A stretch of DNA of 64,000 bases from CAG-269 sp963556905 (GCA_963556905.1 CAUWAY010000002.1:1-64000); one strand, 5' to 3'. Shown: positions 34,374-44,051, counted from the stretch's first letter. Numbers and translations are program-made. The notes: generated from the sequence alone by a model not told the origin.

Positions 34374-34919
34374 ATGAAAAAAAATCAAAGAGGTGTAACA
34401 TTAATTGCACTTGTAGTTACAATAATTGTACTACTAATTTTAGCAGCTACAGCGATAGCAACATTAACAGGAGAGGATGGAATAATAACAAATGCTCAGA
34501 AAGCACAAGCAGCAAATACAGAAGGAGAGGCAATTGACAAATTAAACCTTGCATATAATGCTGTATACACAAATGCAATGGTAAAAATGTCAACTGTAAA
34601 TGGATATCAACCAAGTGAAGCAACTAATGCAAACGAACTAGCAGATATTGCTGCAAAAGAAATCGGAGCAAAATTAAATAAAACAGCTGTACCAGATGTT
34701 GCAACAGTACCTAATGGTTATACTGTTTATGTAAATGGTGCTACTATAACATTATTTTACAAAGATGCAAAATTTGTAAATACACCTGCAACAAAAGGAC
34801 CAGATGGAACAATAACAGCAAATACATCAGATAATTTATACCCAATGCTAAAAGCTGAAATAACACTAAAAACTAATGGAGTTGAATACTCTTTAGAACC
34901 AATAAGAAGTGTTAAATAG
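34374..34919 (+). CDS. Type IV pilin-like protein 1
   Basis: 181 residues. A class III-type leader, MKKNQRG, is followed by V-TLIAL and an 18-residue hydrophobic helix (VVTIIVLLILAATAIATL), the prepilin N-terminus. Cleavage is expected after Gly7. Mature position 5 is Ala instead of the usual Glu. The globular domain has a helical part, NGYQPSEATNANELADIAAK, and beta strands ending in RSVK. First of three tandem paralogues behind AAGGAGG, with a small hairpin upstream. Probably a major pilus subunit; a pseudopilin role cannot be excluded. Confidence 0.85.
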   Translation: MKKNQRGVTLIALVVTIIVLLILAATAIATLTGEDGIITNAQKAQAANTEGEAIDKLNLAYNAVYTNAMVKMSTVNGYQPSEATNANELADIAAKEIGAKLNKTAVPDVATVPNGYTVYVNGATITLFYKDAKFVNTPATKGPDGTITANTSDNLYPMLKAEITLKTNGVEYSLEPIRSVK

Positions 34920-34941
34920 TTGATGAAAGGAAAATGATGAA

Positions 34942-35490
34942 ATGAAAAAAAATCAAAGAGGTGTAACATTAATTGCATTAGTAGTTACAATAATAGTGCT
35001 ACTAATATTAGCCGCAACAGCAATAGCAACACTAACAGGAGAAGATGGAATAATAACAAATGCTCAAAAAGCACAAGCTGCCAATATTGAAGGAGAAGTT
35101 ATAGACAAAATGTCACTTGGATATAATTCAGTATATACAAATGCAATGGTAAAAATGTCAACACAAAATGGATATCAACCAAGTGCAGAGGCTAATGTAC
35201 AAGAATTAGTTAATATATTAGTAAAAGAAATAGGAAAAGATGCTAAAAATGAAGGAACTACAGCAGTACCAACAGATACAACTATAAAAGATGGAAAATA
35301 TCATGTATATTATTCAGTAGATGGAGCTAACAAAACAGCTAAAATCACAATATTATACGGAGATGGAAAATTTGCATTAAAAGCAAATGAAACACCAGCA
35401 AATAACTTATATCCAAATCTTAAAGCTGAAATAGAATTGACATCAAATAGTGTTAATTATAAAACAACACCAACAAGAAGTGTAAAATAA
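34942..35490 (+). CDS. Type IV pilin-like protein 2
   Basis: 182 residues. The first 48 residues are identical to those of the neighbouring pilin, but codons differ at many third positions, so protein-level constraint rather than recent copying explains the match. The globular part diverges (MSLGYNSVYTNAMVKMSTQN; YHVYYSVDGANKTAKITILY) and ends in TRSVK. Gly7 is the predicted cleavage site and mature position 5 is Ala. It lies 22 bases after pilin 1 with a GAAAGGAAA site. Confidence 0.85.
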   Translation: MKKNQRGVTLIALVVTIIVLLILAATAIATLTGEDGIITNAQKAQAANIEGEVIDKMSLGYNSVYTNAMVKMSTQNGYQPSAEANVQELVNILVKEIGKDAKNEGTTAVPTDTTIKDGKYHVYYSVDGANKTAKITILYGDGKFALKANETPANNLYPNLKAEIELTSNSVNYKTTPTRSVK

Positions 35491-35522
35491 TTTATGATTA
35501 AAATATAGGAAGGAAAAATAAA

Positions 35523-36083
35523 ATGAAAAAGAACCAAAGAGGTGTAACACTAATTGCATTAGTAGTTACAATAATAGTATTATTAATATTAGCTGCAACA
35601 GCGATAGCAACATTAACAGGAGAAGATGGAATAATAACAAATGCTCAAAAAGCACAAGCAGCAAACACAGAAGGAGAAGTTATTGATAGAATGAATTTAG
35701 CATATAATGCTGTATATTCACAATCAATGATTAAAATGTCAACAGAAAATGGATATCAACCAAGTGCTAAATATGCAGATTTAGCAAAAGCAGTAGCAGA
35801 TGAGTTAGGAATAACAAAAACAACAGATCAAAAAGTTGACAATGGAAACTATACAAAAGAAATAGGTGGAGGAACATGGACAATAACATCAACAGCTGCT
35901 ACAGCAGATCCAGGAGCTACACCAGCTACAATTAAAATAGAATATAGAGATGCAAAATTTGCATTAGATTTTAGTGGAGATAAAACATATCCAGAAAATA
36001 ATCAATATCCAAAATTAAGTTGTACAATTACTTTAGATACAAATAAAGTATCATTTACAGCACCGGTAAGATCAGTAAAATAA
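35523..36083 (+). CDS. Type IV pilin-like protein 3
   Basis: 186 residues, with the same leader and helix as pilins 1 and 2. The most divergent globular domain of the three contains YADLAKAVADELGITKT and GGGTWTITSTAATADPG and ends in APVRSVK. It is preceded by GGAAGGAAA. A perfect 11-bp hairpin after the gene (36106-36131), without a U tract, separates the pilins from pilD and may stabilise the pilin mRNA. Confidence 0.85.
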   Translation: MKKNQRGVTLIALVVTIIVLLILAATAIATLTGEDGIITNAQKAQAANTEGEVIDRMNLAYNAVYSQSMIKMSTENGYQPSAKYADLAKAVADELGITKTTDQKVDNGNYTKEIGGGTWTITSTAATADPGATPATIKIEYRDAKFALDFSGDKTYPENNQYPKLSCTITLDTNKVSFTAPVRSVK

Positions 36084-36105
36084 TTTAACATAATAAATAC
36101 AGCAA

Positions 36106-36131
36106 CAGGCATATACTTATGTATATGCCTG
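36106..36131 (+). promoter_or_regulatory. Intercistronic hairpin between pilins and pilD
   Basis: CAGGCATATAC (36106-36116) and GTATATGCCTG (36121-36131) form a perfect stem with a 4-base loop. No U run follows, so it is more likely an mRNA stabiliser or weak attenuator than a full terminator. Confidence 0.6.
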
Positions 36132-36208
36132 CGCTAATATAAAGCAATAATTCAAATAATACATAAAGAAAGGGGAAACTAGTTATTATAAACTAGCAAG
36201 GCTTAAAA

Positions 36209-37009
36209 ATGAATATATTTTTATATGCAATAATCTTTATAATAGGAACTGTATTCGGAAGTTTTTATACACTAGCAGTATATAGAATACCAAAAAATAT
36301 AGATATAATAAAAACTCATTCATATTGTCCAAATTGTAATCATAAGTTAGGATTTTTTGAATTAATACCAGTATGGAGTTATATAATTTTAGGTGGAAAA
36401 TGTAAACACTGTAATCAACCAATAAGAGCAAGATATTTAATATTAGAAATATTAAGTGGATGCACATTTTTAATGTTAGCACAATTATTTAAAATTAATA
36501 TATATACATTAAATATACAAAAAATAACAGTTTTTGCATTAACAATATTATATTTTACAGCATTAGTATTAATAATAGCAATAGATAAAGAATACAGAAA
36601 AATAGACAAAAAGGTACTTGCATATGGAATATTCATATCACTTATATATATGATATATCTATATACAATAGAACCAACTAGTATATATAGATATGCTATA
36701 TATCTAGGAATATTTATAATATTATTATCAATAGACACTATATTACTTAGAAAACTAGCAAAAGAAAGTTATATAGTAAATATATTAATATTTATAAATA
36801 TTATCTTAATATTTACAGATTTTAGTATAACTATCTTAACAATTGTGATTGCAAGTTTAGCAATAGTAATATATATTCTAGAACAAAAAATAATACAAAA
36901 GAAAAAAACGATTAAGAAAAGTTCATTAAATGACATACCACTCGGATTTTTCATAGGCGTAAGTAATATTATAGTGTTATTTATGATGAATTTAATAAGC
37001 CAATTATAG
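36209..37009 (+). CDS. pilD: Prepilin peptidase, degenerate GxGD motif
   Basis: 266 residues. The N-terminal cytoplasmic loop has the zinc-type cysteines CPNC (40, 43) and CKHC (65, 68) and the surrounding sequence of PilD methyltransferase regions (GFFELIPVWSYIILGGKC). Multiple transmembrane helices follow. The first catalytic Asp fits Asp126 (IAIDKEYRKID). The second, normally in GxGD, is best matched by Asp176 in LLSIDTILL, where both glycines are lost. The C-terminal IPLGFFIGVSN matches the usual IPFGP-like end. It should cleave the pilin leaders at Gly. A CTAGTT/AACTAG hairpin lies before the start, but a local AAGG serves as ribosome site. Confidence 0.85.
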   Translation: MNIFLYAIIFIIGTVFGSFYTLAVYRIPKNIDIIKTHSYCPNCNHKLGFFELIPVWSYIILGGKCKHCNQPIRARYLILEILSGCTFLMLAQLFKINIYTLNIQKITVFALTILYFTALVLIIAIDKEYRKIDKKVLAYGIFISLIYMIYLYTIEPTSIYRYAIYLGIFIILLSIDTILLRKLAKESYIVNILIFINIILIFTDFSITILTIVIASLAIVIYILEQKIIQKKKTIKKSSLNDIPLGFFIGVSNIIVLFMMNLISQL

Positions 37010-37035
37010 GCTGAAAAGCAATATGGAGGAACTAT

Positions 37036-37464
37036 ATGAAATCTCAAAAAGGTGTAACTTTGGTATCTGTTGCAATATATATAGTAGTAATGCTTATTAT
37101 TGTTGCAGTAATATCAAGAATATCAGCAGTTTTTTATAAAAATGTAAAGAATACAACAGGACAAGCAGGAGCATATACAGAATACACAAAATTCAACAAT
37201 TATTTAACAAAAGAAATAAATATAAAAGGAAATGAAGTAAGAGCATGTCAAAACACATCTGATATGAATTATATAATTTTTTCTACAACACAAAATCAAT
37301 ATAGTTTTGTAAAATCAGATAATTCGATATATAGAAATAAAGCAAGAATATGTAAGAATGTTGATAATTGCTCAATAACTTATGATGAAAATACAAAAAT
37401 AATAAGTGTGTATTTAAAAATTAACAGCGTAGAATATAATTTAAAATATACAGTATACAGATAG
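37036..37464 (+). CDS. Minor pilin/pseudopilin-like protein
   Basis: 142 residues with a prepilin leader MKSQKG followed by VTLVSVAIYIVVMLIIVAVI. The mature domain has a helix (VFYKNVKNTTGQAGAYTEYT) and a short beta-rich C-terminal part with two cysteines near ARICKNVDNCS that may form a disulphide. Mature position 5 is Ser rather than Glu. It lies between pilD and pilB with a TGGAGG site, the usual location for a minor pilin that primes assembly. Confidence 0.78.
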   Translation: MKSQKGVTLVSVAIYIVVMLIIVAVISRISAVFYKNVKNTTGQAGAYTEYTKFNNYLTKEINIKGNEVRACQNTSDMNYIIFSTTQNQYSFVKSDNSIYRNKARICKNVDNCSITYDENTKIISVYLKINSVEYNLKYTVYR

Positions 37465-37482
37465 AAGATTGGAGGAAAAGAT

Positions 37483-39120
37483 ATGGAAGTTAGAAAACGT
37501 CAACCAATGGGAATTGAACTTGTAAAAAAAGGAATAGTATCAACAGATGATGTAGATCTAGCATTAGAGGAACAAAGAAGAAATCCAAGTAAAAAAATCG
37601 GAGAAATTTTAAACGATATGCATGTATGTGATTCACGTGAATTAATACAAGCAATAGGTGAAATAGTAGGTATAAGAGGAATAATATTAACGCAAGAGTC
37701 AATAAAAATTGACGTATTAAAATATATATCATTAGAAATTGCTCAAAAAAACTCAGCAATACCATTTGATATTGTAGGAGGAAGAATAAAAGTATGTTTT
37801 TCAGATACTACAAATACTAGAAATGTTGAATCTGTTAGAATGTTAATGTTAAATAAAGGGTTAATAATTGAACCATATATAACATTTTCTAATATATTAA
37901 ATAATCTAATGAAGACTCTTGGAGGAGCAGCAGACAAGGATATATCGAAAATTAGAAATGGAGATAACACAACAGAAATAATAGACACAATAATAAAAAC
38001 AGGAATAGAAAAAAGAGCAAGTGATATACATTTTGAACCAGAAAGAAATGAAATAAGAGTAAGATATAGAATAGATGGAGAATTATTTACAGCGACATCA
38101 ATACCTAAAGAAAAACAAACTCAAATAATAGGAAGACTAAAAGCAATATCAAATATGCATCAAGAAAAACAAGAATCTCAAGATGGTAGAATATTATTAT
38201 ATGAAGATTATAATATTCGTGCATCATCACAAAAAAATGTCTATGGAGAAAAATTTGTGCTAAGATTGCTAAAGAAAAATTCAGATATACAAAATATATT
38301 TGAATTAGGATATCCGGGAACAGAAAAAGATTTGAATAAAAGTATTAATAAAAGAAATAGTATAACAATAATAGCTGCACCAACTGGAGAGGGAAAAACA
38401 ACATCTTTGTATAGTATTATGGATTATTTAAATAAGCCTGAAATAAACATTACCACAATAGAAGATCCAGTAGAAATACGTATAGATGGATTAAACCAAA
38501 TAGAAATAGATGCAAAATCTACTTTTTCAGGAAGTTTAAGAACAGTATTAAGACAAGACCCAGATATAATTCTTGTAGGAGAAATTAGAGATAAAGAAAC
38601 AGCTGAAATAGCAATGCAAGCAGGACAAACAGGACATTATGTATTATCAACAATACATACAATAGATGCTATTGAAGTAATAACAAGATTAAGGAAAATG
38701 GGAGTAACAGACTATGACATTGCAAGTACATTAGCAACAAGTATTTCTCAAAGGTTAGTAAGAAGGTTATGTCCAAACTGTAAAAAAGAAAGAGAATTTA
38801 CAGAAGAAGAAAAGAAAATAATAGAAGATATTGGAAGAAAATACAATTTTACATTTGATTTGAATAATATTAAAACATATAATGCAGTTGGTTGTAGTAA
38901 GTGTAATAATACAGGATATTATGGAAGAATTGGAATTTTTGAAATACTTAATTTAAATGATAATATAAAAGAACTTATTATGAATGGAAAATCAAGTATA
39001 GAAATAAGAAGAGAAGCACTAAAAGAGGATTATAGACCACTTTGCATAGACGGAATAAATAAAGTATTATCAGGGCTAACTAATTTGGAAGAAATAAATA
39101 GAAAAATTTTAATATTTTAA
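37483..39120 (+). CDS. pilB: Type IV pilus extension ATPase PilB
   Basis: 545 residues. An N-terminal MshEN/GSPII_E_N-like domain (about 1-150, GIELVKKGIVSTDDVDLALE) precedes the secretion ATPase core: Walker A APTGEGKTTS, an Asp box (ASDIHFEPE), Walker B DPDIILVGEIRDKETAE and a His box. A tetracysteine zinc site is formed by CPNC and CSKC near residues 428-470. PilB powers pilus assembly at the cytoplasmic face with PilC and PilM. Behind TTGGAGG and in tandem with pilT. Confidence 0.93.
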   Translation: MEVRKRQPMGIELVKKGIVSTDDVDLALEEQRRNPSKKIGEILNDMHVCDSRELIQAIGEIVGIRGIILTQESIKIDVLKYISLEIAQKNSAIPFDIVGGRIKVCFSDTTNTRNVESVRMLMLNKGLIIEPYITFSNILNNLMKTLGGAADKDISKIRNGDNTTEIIDTIIKTGIEKRASDIHFEPERNEIRVRYRIDGELFTATSIPKEKQTQIIGRLKAISNMHQEKQESQDGRILLYEDYNIRASSQKNVYGEKFVLRLLKKNSDIQNIFELGYPGTEKDLNKSINKRNSITIIAAPTGEGKTTSLYSIMDYLNKPEINITTIEDPVEIRIDGLNQIEIDAKSTFSGSLRTVLRQDPDIILVGEIRDKETAEIAMQAGQTGHYVLSTIHTIDAIEVITRLRKMGVTDYDIASTLATSISQRLVRRLCPNCKKEREFTEEEKKIIEDIGRKYNFTFDLNNIKTYNAVGCSKCNNTGYYGRIGIFEILNLNDNIKELIMNGKSSIEIRREALKEDYRPLCIDGINKVLSGLTNLEEINRKILIF

Positions 39121-39158
39121 AAAAACAGATTATACGCAAAATAAGAAGGGAGAAAAAA

Positions 39159-40274
39159 ATGGTTAACTTAGACAAAATAATGACATATGCAATAGAAAAA
39201 GAAGCATCAGATATACATTTAATATCAGGATTAAAACCAATACTTAGAATAGCAAGATCTTTGGTTCCAGTAGAAGGTTCAAAAGAATTAAAAGATGAAG
39301 ATATGTCAGAAATATATGATTACCTTGTAAGAGGAAATGTAGACAAGGACAAAGTTTTTAATGAAACAAAAAAATTAGATACATCATATGAACATAATGG
39401 GGTACGTTTGAGAGTGAATTTATCATATGCGAATGAAGTTCCAACTTGCACAATGAGAATTATAAAAAATGAATTACCATCATATGAAGATTTAGGAGTA
39501 CCAGATATAGTAAGAAGAATGACATATCAACCACAAGGCTTAATCTTAGTAACAGGAAAGACAAACTCTGGTAAATCAACAACATTGAATGCTTTAGTAA
39601 ACCATATAAATGAAACACAAAACAAAAAAATATTATCACTAGAAAGTCCAGTAGAATATAAACATAAATCAAAAAATTCAATTATAGTTCAAAAAGAAGT
39701 TGGAGAAGGAAGAGACTGTTTAACATACCATGATGGAGTAAAAAATGCATTAAGGGAAGATTGCGATATTCTAGTAATAGGAGAAATTAGAGATAGAGTA
39801 ACAATGGAAGCTGCAATAGAAATGGCAGAATCAGGACATTTAGTAATAGGAACTTTACATACAAAATCATGTGCAGAAACGATAGACAGAATGATAAATT
39901 TCTATGAAGTAAGAGACCAAGCACAGATAAAATATATGTTATCATCATTACTAAAACTTGTAATATCACAAAGATTATTAGTTGGAACGACTGGAAAACT
40001 AGTATTAGTACCAGAAGTAATGGTAGTTGATAATATAGTTGCAGGAACACTTAGAAAAGAAAAAATAAGTGTATCAGAAATTGAAGATGCAATACAAAGT
40101 GCACAAGATAAAGGAAGTGTAAGTTTAATAAATTCAATAGCAACATTATTTGTAGATAATAAAATAACATTAGACCAAGCAAAAGCACAAATAGAAGAAA
40201 AAAATATAGAGACATTAAATAGGACAATAATGCAATTAAGGATAAAAAAAGGAAAAAACGGAATGCAAGGATAA
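39159..40274 (+). CDS. pilT: Type IV pilus retraction ATPase PilT
   Basis: 371 residues, the PilT length. It begins with the PilT-type EASDIHLISGLKPILRI, then Walker A VTGKTNSGKSTT, Walker B ILVIGEIRDRVTMEAA and a His box GHLVIGTLHTKSCAETIDR. The zinc cysteines of PilB are absent. PilT disassembles the pilus, giving twitching motility or DNA uptake, so its presence argues for a dynamic pilus rather than a type II secretion system. Ribosome site AAGGGAG. Confidence 0.92.
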   Translation: MVNLDKIMTYAIEKEASDIHLISGLKPILRIARSLVPVEGSKELKDEDMSEIYDYLVRGNVDKDKVFNETKKLDTSYEHNGVRLRVNLSYANEVPTCTMRIIKNELPSYEDLGVPDIVRRMTYQPQGLILVTGKTNSGKSTTLNALVNHINETQNKKILSLESPVEYKHKSKNSIIVQKEVGEGRDCLTYHDGVKNALREDCDILVIGEIRDRVTMEAAIEMAESGHLVIGTLHTKSCAETIDRMINFYEVRDQAQIKYMLSSLLKLVISQRLLVGTTGKLVLVPEVMVVDNIVAGTLRKEKISVSEIEDAIQSAQDKGSVSLINSIATLFVDNKITLDQAKAQIEEKNIETLNRTIMQLRIKKGKNGMQG

Positions 40275-40301
40275 AATTATATAAAGAAGGGAGATAACAG
40301 C

Positions 40302-41651
40302 ATGCCAATATATGTATATAGAGCTATAACAGACAAAGGTCTAATGGTAAGGAATAAAGTTGAAGAAACAAGTAAACAGAACTTAATAAAAAAGCTTAGG
40401 GAAAATGATATTACCCCAATAGAAATTATACAAGTATCATTTAGTCAGAATAAGCAAAAAAGGCAAAAGAAAAATGTTACAGATATAAAGGAAATAGTTG
40501 GGAATATAAATACAACTCAGTTTGAAAAGAAAAATGAATCTGCTAAACCATCTGCTTTAGAAAAAGTTAATTTATATCTTGCATCAACAAAAAAAATAAC
40601 AAGAAGAGATATTATAGTATTTACACAAAATTTCTATTTGCTAAAAAAGGCAAACTTCAATAATATACATGCACTAAGTACAATAATTCAAAGTACTGAA
40701 AATCCTACACTAAAAGGAATATTAGAAGATATATTAGCAGGCGTTGAAGCAGGAGAATATATGTATACTACAATGGAATACTATGAAGACATATTTCCAT
40801 ATATATATATAAATATGATAAAAGTAGGAGAATTGTCAGGCTCTCTTACAACATCACTAGAACAATCTGTAAAATATCTTGAAGAATCACAAGAGATTAC
40901 TACAAAAGTAAAAAAAATATTAATACCCAATATTATACAATTTGTTGTAATATTTTTAATGTTAATAATAGGAACATTGGTTGCAATTCCACAAATACAA
41001 AAATTGTTTGAAGAAATGCAGTCTGAGGCTACATTACCACCAATAACAATCGCATTTCAATCATTTCTAATGACGATAATTAAATATTGGCCAGCGCCTA
41101 CAGCAATATTATTAACAATAATAGGAGGAATATTATTTTACATTAATACTCCTAAAGGAAAATATAATTTTCACTATTTTAAATATAAAATGCCTATATT
41201 TGGAAAGTTAATATTTTCTTTAGATTTTTCGAGATTAATTCAAGCTATGCACTTAAATCTTGCAAATGGTATGAGAATTCAAGAAGCACTTGAAGTATCA
41301 AAAAATATAACTAAAAACTATGTATTACTTTCAATAATAGAAACTTCAATAAATAATATGCTAACAGGATATTCATGGATAGACCCATTTGAAAAAGCTG
41401 GTTTATGTTCGGCTATGACAATAGAAATGTTAAGAATAGGTATGCAAACAGATCTAACAGAGATGCTTGGAAAATTAAATGAATATATGGAAATAGATAT
41501 AAAGAATACCATAGACAAAATTACATCTATAATGCCACAAGTAGTATACTCATTAGTTGGTATAATATTGATATTCTTCGTAATAGTTGTATTAGTACCT
41601 GTAATTGAAGTATATATGGGACAATTCTTGTTCTCAGCAGCAGGTGTATAA
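40302..41651 (+). CDS. pilC: Type IV pilus platform protein PilC
   Basis: 449 residues. A PilC N-terminal start (YVYRAITDKGLMVRNKVEE) is followed by a lysine-rich insert and two T2SSF domains (about 105-235 and 305-430), each with transmembrane helices (IQFVVIFLMLIIGTLVAIPQ; VVYSLVGIILIFFVIVVLVP). Motifs MIKVGELSGSLTTSLEQSVK and MLRIGMQTDLTEMLGKLNEY are the paired GE..G-type family signatures. It is the inner-membrane rotor acted on by PilB and PilT. Last operon gene; a terminator follows. Confidence 0.92.
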   Translation: MPIYVYRAITDKGLMVRNKVEETSKQNLIKKLRENDITPIEIIQVSFSQNKQKRQKKNVTDIKEIVGNINTTQFEKKNESAKPSALEKVNLYLASTKKITRRDIIVFTQNFYLLKKANFNNIHALSTIIQSTENPTLKGILEDILAGVEAGEYMYTTMEYYEDIFPYIYINMIKVGELSGSLTTSLEQSVKYLEESQEITTKVKKILIPNIIQFVVIFLMLIIGTLVAIPQIQKLFEEMQSEATLPPITIAFQSFLMTIIKYWPAPTAILLTIIGGILFYINTPKGKYNFHYFKYKMPIFGKLIFSLDFSRLIQAMHLNLANGMRIQEALEVSKNITKNYVLLSIIETSINNMLTGYSWIDPFEKAGLCSAMTIEMLRIGMQTDLTEMLGKLNEYMEIDIKNTIDKITSIMPQVVYSLVGIILIFFVIVVLVPVIEVYMGQFLFSAAGV

Positions 41652-41670
41652 TAAAAAAATTTTTATATAT

Positions 41671-41716
41671 AACGCTCTCAAAATCTATGCATTTTGAATT
41701 TTGAGGCGTTTTTTTA
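41671..41716 (+). terminator. Terminator of the pilus operon
   Basis: AACGCTCTCAAAAT pairs with ATTTTGAGGCGTT (one bulged T), followed by T7. Confidence 0.9.
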
Positions 41717-41738
41717 TTTGAAAGGGATGATACAAAAA

Positions 41739-42662
41739 ATGAAAATAGGAATAGATATAGGTGGAAGTCATGTTGGTATAGGATTAGTTGATAATGACGG
41801 AAAAATTATTGAAAAAGAAGAAAGATATATAATTCAAAAAAAAGGAGAAAATGAGTATATTCAAGGAAATGTAATTTATAAAGAAAATTTAAAAAAAGAA
41901 TTAGAGGCATTTTTAATAGAAGGAATAAAGAAAATTCAATATGAAAATCAAATACAGAACATAGGAATTGCAGTACCAGGAACAGTTTCAGAAAAAAAAA
42001 TAATAAAATCTGTAAATTTAGGATTAGAAAATTATAATTTAGGTGAAATTCTAGAAAAAAATTTACATATAAAAGTAAAAATGAGAAACGATGCAAAATG
42101 TTCAGCTTTAGCAGAACAAAAATATGGGGAACTTAAACAATATGATAATAGCTTATTTTTATGCATAGGAACAGGTATTGGAGGAGCAGTAATTTTTAAT
42201 AGAAAATTATTAGAAGCTCAAAATGTACCAGGCTTTGAATTTAGTCATATGATAATTCAAAAAAATGGAAAATTATGCAATTGTGGCAAAAGAGGATGTT
42301 TTGAGGCATATGCTAGTTTAAAGAGATTTAAAGAAAACATAATAAAAGAATTTAATATAAATACTCTAGACGGAAAAATTATAAGAAAATTTATCATACA
42401 AAACAAAGATAATATAAGGTTAAAATTTATGATAAATGAATATATTGAAAATTTGAGTATAGGAATATCGAATATAGTTAATATATTTGAGCCAGAAGTA
42501 ATTTGCTTAGGAGGAAGTTTTTCAGAATATAAAGATATATTTTATGAAAATTTGAAAAGTGCTTTATTAAAAGGAAACTTGCTATTTAACAAAAGAGATG
42601 ATATAATACTAAAGCTTGCAAAATTTAAGAATGATGCAGGAATAATAGGAGCAACAATATAA
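41739..42662 (+). CDS. ROK-family sugar kinase or regulator-like protein
   Basis: 307 residues from the ATG at 41739, behind AAAGGGA; an in-frame ATG at 41727 is also possible. An ATP-binding GIDIGGSHVGIGLVD start, the GIAVPGTVS loop, the catalytic-type RNDAKCSALAE, GTGIGGAVIF and the ROK zinc motif (His in EFSHMIIQKNG, then CNCGKRGCFEAYAS) are all present. There is no DNA-binding domain, so it is a kinase-type ROK member, probably a glucokinase or related hexose kinase. The adjacent genes give no clue to the sugar. Confidence 0.87.
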   Translation: MKIGIDIGGSHVGIGLVDNDGKIIEKEERYIIQKKGENEYIQGNVIYKENLKKELEAFLIEGIKKIQYENQIQNIGIAVPGTVSEKKIIKSVNLGLENYNLGEILEKNLHIKVKMRNDAKCSALAEQKYGELKQYDNSLFLCIGTGIGGAVIFNRKLLEAQNVPGFEFSHMIIQKNGKLCNCGKRGCFEAYASLKRFKENIIKEFNINTLDGKIIRKFIIQNKDNIRLKFMINEYIENLSIGISNIVNIFEPEVICLGGSFSEYKDIFYENLKSALLKGNLLFNKRDDIILKLAKFKNDAGIIGATI

Positions 42663-42685
42663 AAACATTGAAAGGTAGTAATAGA

Positions 42686-44009
42686 ATGTATGACGAAGAA
42701 AAAAATAATAAATTAAGAGTATCTTTTGTTACATTACGGATGCAAAGTGAATCAATATGAAACAAATGCAATGATACAAAAATTTAAAGAAGCAGGATAT
42801 AAAATTGTAAATATAGATGAAGATATTTCAGATATATGTGTTGTTAATACATGTACAGTAACAAATATGTCTGACAGAAAATCAAGACAAACATTAAGAA
42901 AAGTAAAAGACAAAAATTTAAATGCAATAATAATAGCAACAGGATGTTATGCACAAGTATCAAAAGAAGAACTAGAAAAAATGCCAGAAATTGATATAGT
43001 GTTAGGAAATGAAGAAAAAAAAGAAATTGTAGAATATGTAGAAAAATATATAAGCAATTCAAAAGTCAAAATATCAGAAGTGGAAGACATTGGAAGTAAA
43101 AAAGAATTTGAAGAAATAGGACTAATTTCATATACAGAAAAAACAAGAGCAGTAGTAAAAGTACAAGATGGATGTAATCAATTTTGTTCATATTGCATAA
43201 TACCATATGCAAGAGGAAGAGTAAGAAGTAGAAAACCTGAAAGTGTTATAAAAGAAATAAAACAAATATCAAGCAAAGGAATACAAGAAGTAGTACTTAC
43301 AGGAATACACCTTGCATCATATGGAAAAGATTTTGAAGATGGAAGAATTAAATTAATAGATTTATTAGAGCAAATAAATGAAATAGAAGGTATAAAAAGA
43401 ATAAGATTAGGATCATTAGAACCAAAAATAATAACAGAAGAATTTATGCAAAGATTAACAAAATTAAGCAAAATATGTCACCACTTTCACTTATCATTGC
43501 AGAGTGGTTGTGATGAAACACTTAAAAGAATGAATAGGAAATATAATACAGAAGAATTTTGCGAAATAGTAGAAAGATTAAGAAAATATTATAAAGATGT
43601 AATACTTACAACAGATATAATAGTAGGATTTCCAGGTGAAACAGAAGAAGAATTTTGCAAAACGTACAAATTTTTAGAAGAAATAAAATTTTATAAAATG
43701 CATGTTTTTCCATATTCACCAAGAAAAGGAACTGTAGCAGCAAAGATGAAAAATCAAGTTTCAGGAGACATAAAAGAAAAAAGAAGTAAAAAAATAATAG
43801 AATTATCAAATAAAAATCAATTACAATACAACCAGAAAATAGTAGGAAAAGAAGTAGAAGTACTATTCGAAGAACCACATGATAAGACATATTTTAAAGG
43901 GCATACTCAAAATTATATATTAGTAAAATATAAAACAGATGAAAATTTAGAAAATTTAATAAAAAAAGTAAAAATAGAAAAGGCAGATGTAGAATATGTA
44001 GAAGCATAA
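42686..44009 (+). pseudogene. mtaB: tRNA (t6A37) methylthiotransferase MtaB, N-terminal frameshift
   Basis: An ATG at 42686 behind AAAGG gives MYDEEKNNKLRVSFVTL. The frame is then displaced by one extra C (42737), after which GCKVNQYETNAM continues to 44009. The join recreates the family start 'VTLGCKVNQYETN' exactly. The rest is intact: Cys residues in CVVNTCTV and ATGCYAQ, the radical-SAM CNQFCSYCIIPYARG, and a C-terminal TRAM domain (about 370-430). MtaB adds a methylthio group to t6A37. Without the correction translation would need a start inside the Fe-S motif. Error or real inactivation cannot be separated by eye. Confidence 0.88.
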
Positions 44010-44051
44010 ATGAAAAAAAGTTATATAAAAAAGCTTTAAAAATGTTACAAA

